A stretch of 64,000 nt of DNA from Laguncularia racemosa (taxonomy: Eukaryota; Streptophyta; Magnoliopsida; Myrtales; Combretaceae): assembly GCA_037954665.1 (NCBI GenBank), contig JBBMOL010000021.1:3534001-3598000 (forward strand). Reading direction: 5' to 3'. The notes under the pieces were generated by a model. The model saw nothing but the letters and a program-made list of their open reading frames with translations, was not told the DNA's origin and searched no databases. Shown in pieces: positions 11,646 through 22,336 of this stretch (within the stretch, counting starts at the first letter, position 1; every line of letters starts with the position of its first letter). Both the position numbers and the translations under genes were made by a program.

Positions 11646-12529
11646 AAAATTATGATGTGCCTTGGATCCAATTGCAAGAACATAAAGCTAATTGAAGAAT
11701 CAACCAAACCAAGTTCACAAAATGGTGTGATGCCAATTACCATGTGAACCCTAATTGCATGAATCAAATTGCTCTAATACCAAATTATGATAAGGATCAC
11801 TTGAAATTGTAAGATATATAAAGGATAACACAAAGAGGAACCGAATTCCAATCAAATTGGGTGTGAACCAAATCTGAAAATTGGAACCCTAAATGCGTGA
11901 ATAAGAACAAATAAATAAACTAATTACAACTAAATATGAAACACTATAAATAATTGGAAGCAACTTAAGAAATATTGATATAACTCACAATAATTCTTAA
12001 GCCCACTTACCACAATTTCAATAAGGAAATTGATAAGAGTAAATGTTTACGCGAGGAAGTGCTCTCCACAACAAAGAAATGGCAAATTTCTAATTCAACT
12101 AAAGTCCCTTCTGAAACCTACTTAGCAAGTATTTATACTTGCTCTAATTAGGGTAAAATCAACAAAAAAAAATTACAAGTAAAACCCATAAGTGACCGGT
12201 TTTGAATCAATAAAAGACAATTACAAATTAACCCTCAAAATGGTTGATTCTTCACTTCCATGGAGCAATTGTTATACTGATACTTTTTTTTTTTTATTTA
12301 TGTAGGTCTATAAATAACCTACAAACTGAGCTTTAGTGAATTTATCCACCGTCTTGTAAAAACCGACAAATGTACCTGCTGGAATGCATAACAAATATGT
12401 AATAAAAAAGAAGATACTAAACAAATATTTTCGAGGTCTGATTGTTCAAAGAGGACCCTTATAGCCAAATTTTGTAACCCTTTAGCTCTTGTCCTAGTGA
12501 TAGGTCCTATAGGCATATGATTCCTATCA
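11603..12529 (-). mobile_element. 5' LTR of element Y
   Basis: Pairs with 6898-7821. It encodes GPITRTRAKGLQNLAIRVLFE at its minus-strand start, the pol C-terminal motif. A TATA-like block lies near the AAGTATTTATACTTG at about 12127. It ends in two PBS-containing 25-bp units. Confidence 0.85.
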
Positions 12530-12534
12530 CATAC

Positions 12535-13313
12535 CCTCGGTGCTACACGCTACTTCAATAGATTCACACCAACACACTCTTACACTTCAATTACACAACC
12601 ACGTTACACACAACTCACACACACCTATAGTGCACTTCACTTCACACTACAACACACTCCAAAGATCATGGCAACAAAAGACAAATGTAAGTAGTTATGT
12701 GCTCAAGAATCAAATCTAATGGCAATCAAATGATTCCAACTTAGTCAAAGTGTATTTAAAGTGATCAATACACAATGACTCCACAAGTAATTATTGAATT
12801 TGAATATCAAAATACTTCCTAATCCTCCAATGTTGTCCTCACGGCAAGTCTTCCCAAATGTTTACTCAAGGATGTAAATCTAAAATTCACACCTCACAAC
12901 ACATACTTGTTCCACGGCATAACTTTACAATTAATCACGGTTCCACACACCTTCAATAGTGTAACACTCACAAGCAATCAGAGTCATACACACAGCAATG
13001 TTGCAAGACTCACTTTCCTCAATTGCTCAAGTTAATGTTGTAATCAAAAGCAAATAAATAAGCAATTACTATACCTTTTACAATTATGGAATTCAAATTC
13101 AAATAACTTCCCCTTCTACCACACAAGGAGCTCACGATAAGATATTGAAAAATCTGAAATTCCACTTCCAATTCCGCAACAACAAAGTATGTCACGGCAC
13201 AATCACACGCAATTACTTCAATTCCACTTTAAATAACTTCAATTATGAAATAGAAGAACAAGAACCCTAAATTCCTAAATTGAAAATCACAAAATCCCCT
13301 TCTAAAAAACTAT
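12535..13313 (-). other. CA-rich leader of element X, proximal part
   Basis: Noncoding leader between the X primer site and the Y insertion. It resembles the Y leader and holds the empty-site counterpart of W at about 12754-12766. It continues at 6897 on the other side of Y. Confidence 0.65.
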
Positions 13314-13325
13314 GCTCTGATACCA
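13314..13325 (-). other. tRNA-Met primer-binding site of element X
   Basis: Minus strand TGGTATCAGAGC, five bases inside the 5' LTR end at 13331. Confidence 0.85.
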
Positions 13326-13330
13326 AATTA

Positions 13331-14057
13331 TGATGTGCTTCAAAGGAATTTCAATACCAATCAAAGAAACAAGCAAAATTGATTCCAATTTCCAATTAAA
13401 TGGTGTGAACCCTAAATTGAAAAATGGACCCTAATTGCGCCAAACAAGAGATATAAAAGAAGAACTAATTCCTTACCAGATATTATGCACTAGTTGGAAT
13501 TAGGTTTGATCTTGATGTTGTTGATATTACACATAACAAAATTTAAAATCCACTAGCCACAATTATAAGAGAATTGATAAAAGTATGATGCGTGAAAAGG
13601 GGCTAGCTTTCCATGGCAACAAAAGTCAGATTTGTGATGTTAAAAAAAGTCCCTTACAAAACCTAATTAGCAAGTATTTATACCTTAGTCTAAAACGAGG
13701 AAATTACAACAATACTAAATAGTAAAAAACCGGTCCTATGAGTCACTTGAAGAACCAATTCTCCACGTGAAAGAGAAGTGAAGATGGCCGGTTCTTCTCA
13801 AGATAAAATGCAAATGAAACGAAGGCCGGTTACACTTGTCTTTGTAGTTTCAATTTGGTTCATAATGGACTGTGATCCATTCACAAACCAATTTCTAATG
13901 TGCTTGATCATCTTCTTATAAAACCGACAAAATGTACCTACTAAAATATATATAAAAAAGTTATTATAAAATAAATAAAGATAAAATGTGAATGTTTGGG
14001 TTCCATTTGGTTTAAGTAGGCTTCCTAATGCCAGATCCAGAGGTTTGATTCCCATCA
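13331..14057 (-). mobile_element. 5' LTR of element X
   Basis: Minus-strand start TGATGGGAATCAAACC and end GCACATCA. It pairs with 4156-4883. The short frame at 14088-13798 is the LTR's own decayed pol C-terminal region, not a gene. Confidence 0.85.
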
Positions 14058-14159
14058 ATGAACAAGCAAGAACTTGCACCACATACATATATGTAGATCT
14101 TAAATATTAATCAGCAAGTTCATATTTTACTTAAGTTTACATAACAACAATGGGGTACT

Positions 14160-15747
14160 TGATATCGACCTTCCTACTATTTAGAACTATAGGCAAGTAC
14201 ACCTATCGATTCTATAGTATAGTGGATAAAGTTATCGAGTGTCGATTCCACATGGATTATGAGCATTAGTAATAACCCTTTCTCTTATTATCTAATCAAT
14301 AAAATTAAATAAATGAGTAAATAAAATAAATAACAAATAAATTAAAGAAAAGCAATAATCAATTAAAATGTATTCAGATGTTGAATTCCCCTAGAATTAC
14401 TAATGCAATTAACTAATTATTATTCAAATTCTTATTTTATTCTTAGACCGTGAGAATTCCTAAATTGAACTAATAGTTCTCTCGAGTCATATTAATTCAC
14501 AATTCTAGGTTGATTAATTGGAATCTCTTCCTAATTAAAATCCTTAAAATTGCATTACATTCGATTTATGAATTCCATTATTAGGCTTCACCCAAATCCG
14601 AAAGAATTACATTGTCTTATCTCTAGGATTGCATTCAACTCCTTTCAATTATGCAAGATTTATTCTTATATAGAATCTCTTGATCTCTATACAAGAAATC
14701 ATAATTCAAATTAATACATCGATAATATTAAATTGAAAGCAATAAAGAACAAAATCGAATAACAAGAATGCTAAATAAATTATTGAATAATAATCATAAA
14801 AATTACATGTTTATTCTCGGGTTCACCGTACCTAAATACAAAAGAAAATTTAAGCTATTAACATGTTGAATTTAAAAGTAATAATATAAAAGGAATGCAT
14901 AAATAAAAAAATTCAAATTAAAAACTAAGAATCTCTAATTTATTCTCTAATCTAGACGTCTATCTAATTCCCTATTCTTTTTATCTTCTAAATTTCTAAA
15001 ACAAAAAACTACCTACTGCTGCTTCTCCACTGGTATATATATATATATATATATGTTGGAGTTAGTACAGTTAGAATCTTGGACGTGATATGGACGAAAT
15101 CTTCCTCGTGCTTTCCGATGTGCAATACGGCGTATTTTCCCTGATCCGATCTTCCTATCCTCGCTGCCGTAATTGATTTCTTTTCTATTCGTTTAAAACT
15201 AATCTAACTTGTCCTGCTCTCACTTCCAATCTAAACTAATCTGATCTGGCCTATCTTTATCTACTCTTGGATCTATCTCATCCGGTTCTCATCTTTGTCT
15301 GCTGTTTTGCATTTGTATATAGAGTCGTCCTAGTTCAGCACAGTTAAATTTCCAGTGTAACACAGGCGTGTCTGTTTCACATAATCCAATTCTATGAGGT
15401 TTTTGGCTAGACATGCCCACTAGCACGAGCGTGTTTGTGTGTGTGTTAGCTTCCATGGTTAAGTTGCAAGCTTCTCTTTGCATGTTTGATTTTGGTTATT
15501 TTGCATGATTGCTTAGGTGGTTTAAACACATCCATGTTTATTCGCGTATTGAACTTCTCATCTTGTAAAAATTATGTTTTCTTATTCAAATTTCATATAA
15601 TTATTTCATTAAATCATAAATCATATTTTAAGGCTCTAAAATCAAAATATAAATTGATTAAGTGAAATATTCATATAAAATATAAGAAAATTAAATGAAA
15701 GGTTATTATAATTTATATAAATAATTAGTACTTTATAACACTTATCA
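14160..15747. mobile_element. Solo LTR V
   Basis: Starts TGATATCGACC and ends CTTATCA, an inverted TGATA...TATCA pair, with near-duplicated flanks GTACT (14155-14159) and ATACT (15748-15752). Length 1,588 bp. It contains the block GGCAAGTACACCTATCG and the phrase GTTATCGAGTGTCGATTCC (about 14190-14250), familiar from plant gypsy LTRs, and an (AT)n run near 15036-15054. No internal domain is present. The family is not identified with confidence. Confidence 0.65.
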
Positions 15748-16329
15748 ATACTCATGACCTCGTTAAACAAACTTAAGCACTTAATCCTTAACTTGGTGTT
15801 AGGAATTGCTACTATGGGCCCCAACACTCATGAGTCTTTAAACCTTAAACCTTAACTAACTCAGATCATTTCTAAGCACAACTTTACTAGAGACAACATC
15901 ACACAAGGATCATTGGGGTGCTCCCTAGGGATCTACCACTACTGACCCCTAGACTAAGCTAAGCACATACAACAAGAACTTAACTACTCAAACCAGTCCA
16001 TCCAACTTAATCCAATTTAATGCTAACTTAACAAGCATAAGAAATGAACAAAGTTACATGTACTTGGAATCGTAGTCTTAAGCATAACTAGTCTTAAACT
16101 TAAAGCTGGGTTGAAGTCTATAAAAACACCAATGATTCCTTCTTAGTACTAATCTAAGAATAAATTAAGTTTCTTAATTCTCTTCACTTAACCGTTATAT
16201 GATTCCTTCTCTTAGTCTATTGGATTTTCTAAGGTTTCACTAGATGTTTAAGTTGCATGAAAGTTCATTTAATTAGAAAATAAATCAAGTAGTGAAATAT
16301 CTTTAAGTACATGGTTGTGTTTTAAGCTA

Positions 16330-16660
16330 TGTACTTTAGCATGGTTAGATACACAGTTGTATATAGTGGCCGTGTATCTTTTTGTGTGTTTTGCTTTTTT
16401 TTTTTTTTTTAGCACACTAAGATACATGGTTTTGTAGAGTGGCCGTGTATTTTTCTATGGATTTTGTCATTTTAGCACACTCAGGTATTCAGTCATGTAG
16501 TTGGCCATATACCTTTTTGTATGTTTCCATGATTTGACACACCTAAGTGCATAAGCATATACTTCAACTGTGTACCTTTCTATACATAAGGTGTGTTCCA
16601 GCATGTGCATATACCTTTCTATACACGGGCATATACTTAACCGTGTACCACACTATTCTT
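16330..16660. repeat. Degenerate CACGG/CCGTG-type repeats in the D LTR
   Basis: Recurrent, irregular copies of phrases like GTGGCCGTGTATCTTTTT and CATATACCTTTC, spaced about 50-80 bp. They are worn relatives of the tandem array at the right edge of the window and of 50800-51070, and suggest the LTRs share an ancestral repeat block. Confidence 0.45.
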
Positions 16661-17237
16661 CATAAACCCTATTTCCTCTTTTCTAAATTGTTCTAAATTC
16701 TTATGTTTGTGTTCCTAATTCTAATTGGACTTTAAAATTTGTAATTTCCAATGCATTAGGCAAATTAGTGAACTTACTTGTCAAATTCTATGAATCAAAC
16801 CCTTAATCGCTTACTTCTGTACTCATTCTGCCCTTTTCTTTGATCTAAACTCTAGTTGAATCATGCAATGATAATTGATTAAATTCTCAATTCTATACTC
16901 ACAATTAACAATTCAATCATTAAACCCCTTACCTAATTGAATTGGATTTAGTCCTTATGGGATTTGCTACTTCGCCTTAGGTTTCAGAGAGTTTTTCTTT
17001 CTAGTCATTATGAGAATGTAAAAAGGAGTTCTAAGTCAACTTAGGTTTATATACCCCATCGAATCCCACTTTTGACCTTAACTCCATTTTATAATAAATA
17101 TTAAATAAAATATTTTTGTTTAGGTATTTATAGAATGATTCAGGTACCATCAGTTTTCATGCATAAATAGTATTCAAGCACCTTATACATTGTGTGTCCA
17201 TTGGCTTAGAAGTTTTAAAGGGATTTGTAATGTGACA

Positions 17238-20200
17238 AATTACTCCTCCTCTATAGCCTTTAGAAGGGCATTGGTCAAACTTTGTGGATCAAATATATTC
17301 CTTGACTTTAGAAGATTGAGGTTTAATGAGGGATTTTATGGACGAGAAAACATTGAATGCATGAATAGTATGTGTGACACTACTCCCTAATTATTGCATC
17401 CCTCTAAGGGATAAAAGGCTTTTAGAGACACTAAAAGTTTAAATTCAAATACTTAGAGCTCCCATGATAGAAGGATCTTTATTAGCTACACTCTACTATC
17501 AAATGGCTTAGAAAAGATACTGGGAAAGGGACCCTACTATTGGACCCCTTGGAGAAGAATATGGAAAACAACTCGTATGAAAATTTTCTTGAGACAAGTT
17601 CTACTCACAATGAATGCCAAGATAGTCAAGATCCTTACGAATCATTTTTTATGATCCTTTTGATGGACATTGTTTAGCATAATGTCCCATCTTGTTGCAA
17701 ATGAAGCATCAAGGGGATTTCCTTTCTTTTCAGGTCCCTAAAATTTCAATAAACAAAATTTTATCAAATAGCCTCGAATAAGGAGATAAATTTAATATAC
17801 GGTTCCAAATGAATTTGAGATAAGTCCAACAACTAGAGATAACTCGATATATTATAAGTTGACCTAAGTTAACTTAGTTGGAATATAAGTCGACTAAAGT
17901 CAACTGACTCTACTTAACTTATTAACTTAAGTCTTCCATTTGATACCCTTGGGAAGACTTAAGTAGACTTGAGAAACTAGAGCTAAGAGACTTAGAAGAT
18001 AAGGCACTATATGATTATATGATGCCCATTTCCTATGAAACTAATAGACTTGAATTAGTGAAATTTCAGTATGAAACTATCAACTGCACTATTCTCATCG
18101 AACTCCTTACCTAAGGATTCGGTCTTCATCTTAAAATTTTGTTTAGTAAACTAAACTCGAATTTGATCAAAATTTATCTATCAGACCCACACTTAATCCT
18201 AAGTATTTTTGGAATGTTGGATCTAAAAATTTAAACACGATTAATCAAAGTTCACTTTAATTTGACCAAAGTCAACTTTTGATGGATAATTAGACGATTC
18301 AAGGAAACAAGCGTTGACTTGAATCAAATCCTTTCTAAATCCATTCAATCTTATCCTAATCATAACAATTAACATCTTAAAGCCTAGATTAGCAAGAATA
18401 AACTCAAATTAATAACAAATCCAATTACAAAACAAACTCGAAATCGAAAGGCCTTAAACTTTGACTTAAAGTCTCTTAAGTGGTTAGGTTTGAAACTATG
18501 CCCAAATCCTAATCTATTTTAACTAATTCTTTTTATAATTCATTATTACATCTTCAATTTCTCAATAACACACAAAATACAAGGAAAGCCACATAAAACC
18601 AAACTGGTTGCAACTCTTCTTTATGATGTCACTTTCAAGATTACATTTCCACAACCTAATCTTTGATTTTTTAAACTTTATCATATCTTATCTTCATCCT
18701 ATTTTATCTTCAACAGATCTCACCCTATCTTATTTAAAAGTCTACATAATTAATTCAAGAAAATGACATCGAAAGGGGTAAAGGTTAGCCAGTTTAAAGA
18801 AGTGACAATAGGTATCTGTTTTTTTTTTTTCCCATTCTTACAATGATTTCTCTTACCTTATTCTACCTTATCTTATCCATATCATATCCTACCTTATTTT
18901 ACCTTAATTGTACCTTTTCTAGTTAGGAAAATGACATGAAAATAATGAGATAAGGACCAGCTAAGAACTAGTGCAAACTTTCCTCCATTTCATATAGACT
19001 TCCCCTATAATTTCACTAATCATTTCTTCATTCATTTTACCTTATCTTACTTAATCTTAATCTATCCTAAATCAACAAAAAATTACCATATCTAAAGCTA
19101 AGGAAATAACTTAAAAATTAACTTAAAAATCAACTTAGCTTAACCATTTTTAGCCTCTCCTTTGGACATGGATAAATAACATGTGTTCTTATCCACCATG
19201 CCATCATTTACCTTATCTTATCTTAAGATATAATTTCCCTAACTTATCCTATGATATCCTAGGCCATTAATGACTCTAAAATCTGTAAATATTGTCCCCC
19301 TAGGTGTGGAAAAATTTTCCCTTAATAAATAATAAACCAACAAAGTTTAACTGTTATAGAAAGGAGAGTAAACAACTTAAGTTACCTAAGTAAAACCCCT
19401 CCCTTTTCCCAAGCCACTTAGATCTTTTTCATTTGATTTTTCCTCACCCAACTTTCCACCAAACTCACTTAACATTCCACTAACACAATAGAAAGTTACA
19501 CCCTCAATTAGCCCTACATATAACTCCAAAGGCGATAAAGGTTTGGGGACCACCCATTTAATGTACTAAGGGAAGAAACTTTCAAGAAGTTTGAATAATT
19601 TCTAACTCTCTTAAGGAAGTTACTAATCTTACCTATTTTCTATATTTAGGACCTTTAATTTAGGTTTTCAAGGGGATTTCATCTAATCAAGGTAATCTTG
19701 ATTAACCTTAGTTGTCTTTATAGTACACTCTTTGTATGTGTATACTAGCATCCCCTATTTGTAAAAGTTGTAGGTTCCACCAATAACTCCACTTCAAGAA
19801 ACTCCACCTTCATAAGACTATTCTATTTTTCTTTCATTTAAAATATTTTTAGGTAATTAGATATATTGTCAACTCTTAATAATTATAAAAGTTCAAAGAA
19901 AGGATCTTAAGGCTATTTTCTTGAACCTAGAGAACTTATAACTATCTATGACCATTTTGACTTATTGAACTTCATTGGACATATTCTTAGACATATATTT
20001 GCCTTATTATGACACGAATTGAGAATAGGATTTTCCTGAAAAAGGACTTAAGTGTGGATCCTAATAATGGACCAATCCTTGAACAGAGGACCTAGTACTA
20101 AAACACTCTAAAAGACTTTAATAAGATGGGACATTAGAGTAGTTTATCTTAATAATAGTTATCCTTATACGTATTTCTCTATGTTTAAATAGGTTTTTAG

Positions 20201-20829
20201 AAGATTTCCAACCTTTACTTAATGATTATTATGATCTTTGAAAACAATGGCAAGGTAAGTACCAATAATGATTGCCACTTGATTTGTGCTTGTAACTTAG
20301 TAGCACTTAAAGTTAAATACTAATAAACCCATGTATGTGTTTGATTAATGAGACCTAAAGGAAAGAAGTAGATTTTCTTATACTCATGACTATTCTTTTA
20401 ATTGATTGAGTGTCTGTAAATTGTTTAGTCACCTTTCAATTTATGCTAAGTATATCAAAATTCTTGACTTGAAATGGATCATGCATAGTACCTTTTGCAT
20501 ATTCTTGTTATATTTCATCATAGTTACACAGGTAATGGAAGGATCTCTTAAGGGAGTATCCTATTTTAACAATACAAAAATGACTCAAGGATCATTGTGT
20601 ATTGGTATGAATCCATGTTCATTATTCTATTTTGGGCACATACATCTAGAGGTGTGCAAGTAGGGAAAACATTATTTTCTTTTGGTTTATCCCAAGTCCT
20701 TGCTTGGACGATCATTCTTCTAGCATAATTTTTTATATACAAAGCATGGCTTTAAGTTTTGTGTAGCTAAGGATATGTGTTAGTGTAACAAAATTGGTAG
20801 CTCGGACTTTGATGGAATTTTAGAAAGAT
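17238..20829. other. Degenerate repetitive DNA without a supported gene
   Basis: No convincing gene on either strand. The region has AT-rich and pyrimidine-biased stretches with many CTTATCTTA-like words (18600-19300) and scattered AAGTCAACT-like words (17860-18300). One zinc-knuckle fossil lies at 17667-17708. The small open frames (17190-17390, 20406-20663) show no family signature. It is probably an old, unrecognised retroelement. Confidence 0.5.
17667..17708 (-). pseudogene. Orphan gag-like zinc knuckle
   Basis: The minus strand encodes CFICNKMGHYAKQC, a perfect CX2CX4HX4C knuckle, followed by PSKG. A stop lies just upstream and no long frame surrounds it. Such knuckles occur in retroelement gag and in plant pararetrovirus-like coat regions; the neighbours do not decide which. 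Confidence 0.6.
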
Positions 20830-21660
20830 TGATGTGCCTAGTATCCAATTACAATTACACAAAGACAATTGGATAATCAACTAAAAACAATTCATAAAAT
20901 GGCGTGATTCCACTTCCACGTGAGCCCTAATAGTACGAACCAATTTGATTGAATATGAAATTATAAGGTACTCAATTGGAATTCCAATACTAATAAAAGA
21001 AACAAACACAATTGATTCCAATTTCCAAATCAAATGGCGTGAATCTAAGCTTAAAAATTGAACCCTAATTTAAGTGAATCAAGAACAACATAAAGTAATT
21101 AATTCCATACCAGATGTTACGCACTAGTTGGAATTAGGATCAACTTGTAATTTGTTGATATCACTCACAACAAATCCAAGTTTACTTGCCACAATCCTAG
21201 AGTAGAATTGATAAAAGTATTTTTGTGAAAAGTATCACATCCTTCACTTAAAAGTGGCAGCCGAAATGTGTTTATCAAAAAGTCCCCTTCTAAACCTACT
21301 TAGCAAGTATTTATAATTGCTCTAAATAGGGTAAATTCAACAAAACAAGATTACAAGTAAAACCCACAAGTGATCGGTTTAAGCACCAAAAGAAAATTAC
21401 AAATAAACCCTTAAAAGTGGTTGGTTCTTCACTTCCATGGAACAATTGTTCGACTGGTTCTTTTGGTTGATATAAGTCCATGAATGATCCACAATTGATC
21501 CTTAGTGAATTTTATTTGTTGTCCTGTAAAATTGATAAATTTACCTACTACAATGCAAAGATAAATTGTTATTAGATAAATAAAATAACATGTGGATGTC
21601 TGGGCTCATTTGTTTAATTTGATTTCCCCACTACTGGATCTAGAGGTTTGATTCCCATCA
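20830..21660 (-). mobile_element. CRM-type solo LTR
   Basis: 831 bp with the termini TGATGTGCC...CCCATCA and sequence clearly related to the LTRs of X and Y, including the GCACTAGTTGGAATTAGG block shared with X and the GCAAGTATTTATAATTGC TATA-like region. Its two flanks (AAGAT and TTATG) do not match, so a target duplication is lacking. It truncates the 5' end of copia element K. Confidence 0.75.
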
Positions 21661-22336
21661 TTATGTTAAGTTGAAACTAGGGTTTATAGATGGTATAATG
21701 TAAAAAGTTTGATGAAATAATGTTGATGCACAAAGATGGCTTAGGTGTGATTACATGATCTATTGTTGGATCCCAAATTCCATGACTAAGGAATTGGTTG
21801 AAGGTTTTATACATGTGAAATCTATGAAGGAGTTATAAGAGGATGTTTGCAAGCAGTTTGGTTAGCTTAATGGATATTTGATGTATTGGTTGCAACATGA
21901 ATCGGTAAATTTTACATAAGGGAATAATAGTGCAACGATGTACTATAATTGACTTAAAAGATTGTGGGACAAATTAAATAGTTTGAGTACGATACTAGAG
22001 TGTACTTATCATGCTTTAAGAAACTATTCTTGTGATATAGTTGGAAAGATGTTGGAGATAAACAACAAAAATAGGCTTATGCAATTTTTGCTGATCTTAA
22101 TGATTCTTATGAAAGTGTGGGGAGTCATATACTTTCTTTAGAGTCCTTACCTTTAGTAAGTAAAGCCTATTATCTTGTTTATTAAGTGGAGAAACAAAAA
22201 AAATTTTGTGGTGCTTTAGGTAGCATGAAAGATAGTGCAACATATAATGTAAAAACTTAACCACAATAGAGACTTTTAATGTTGATAGATTGGATAAAAG
22301 GGGTAAAACTAGGACTAAACTATTGTGAACACATTA
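21661..22336 (+). pseudogene. 5' gag part of copia element K
   Basis: A broken plus-strand frame recognisable as Ty1/copia gag: LKLGFIDG near the start, KSMKEL near 21815, LKRLWDKLNSL near 21950, and a YYLV/WRNKK-like stretch near 22165. It ends within the zinc knuckle at the H insertion, where the frame reads TKLL-stop-TH and resumes at 37883 with CKRFGHTIENY. The 5' LTR and gag N-terminus are missing. Many stops are present; the element is dead. Confidence 0.8.

Larger units (their letters stand above)
6898..12529 (-). mobile_element. Element Y: CRM-like non-autonomous retrotransposon inside X
   Basis: Flanked by CACAC (6893-6897) and CATAC (12530-12534), a 4-of-5 target duplication, inside the CA-rich leader of X. 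LTRs are 924 bp (6898-7821) and 927 bp (11603-12529). The internal part holds a leader, a decayed protease and only the very start of reverse transcriptase. Gag is absent. Without the inserted solo LTR W, Y is about 3.63 kb. Both LTR ends carry two extra copies of a 25-bp unit that contains a primer-binding site. Confidence 0.85.
4156..14057 (-). mobile_element. Element X: CRM-like non-autonomous retrotransposon
   Basis: Bounded by TGATG/CATCA-type LTR termini and by an exact 5-bp target duplication, ATGAA at 4151-4155 and 14058-14062. Minus-strand order is 5' LTR, primer site, CA-rich leader, gag, protease, polypurine tract, 3' LTR. No reverse transcriptase or integrase is present. Element Y is inserted in the leader. 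Without Y, X is about 4.27 kb. The two LTRs are near-equal in length (727 and 728 bp) and clearly similar along their whole length, so the ends are well supported. Confidence 0.9.
3702..17237 (-). mobile_element. 5' LTR of element D, split by insertions X and V
   Basis: The LTR consists of 3702-4155, 14063-14159 and 15753-17237, about 2 kb once X (4156-14057) and V (14160-15747) are removed. Minus-strand reading starts near TGTCACATTACAAATCC and ends near GAGACGTAATA beside the primer site. A TATA-like GGTATATAAACC lies near 17050 on the minus strand. Segments around 15780-15950 match region E (51430-51560) in reverse complement, for example the blocks reading CCCATAGTAGCAATTCCTAAC here and CCTGTAGTGGTAGCTCCTAAC there. 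The upper boundary is inferred from the terminal sequence alone. Confidence 0.5.
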
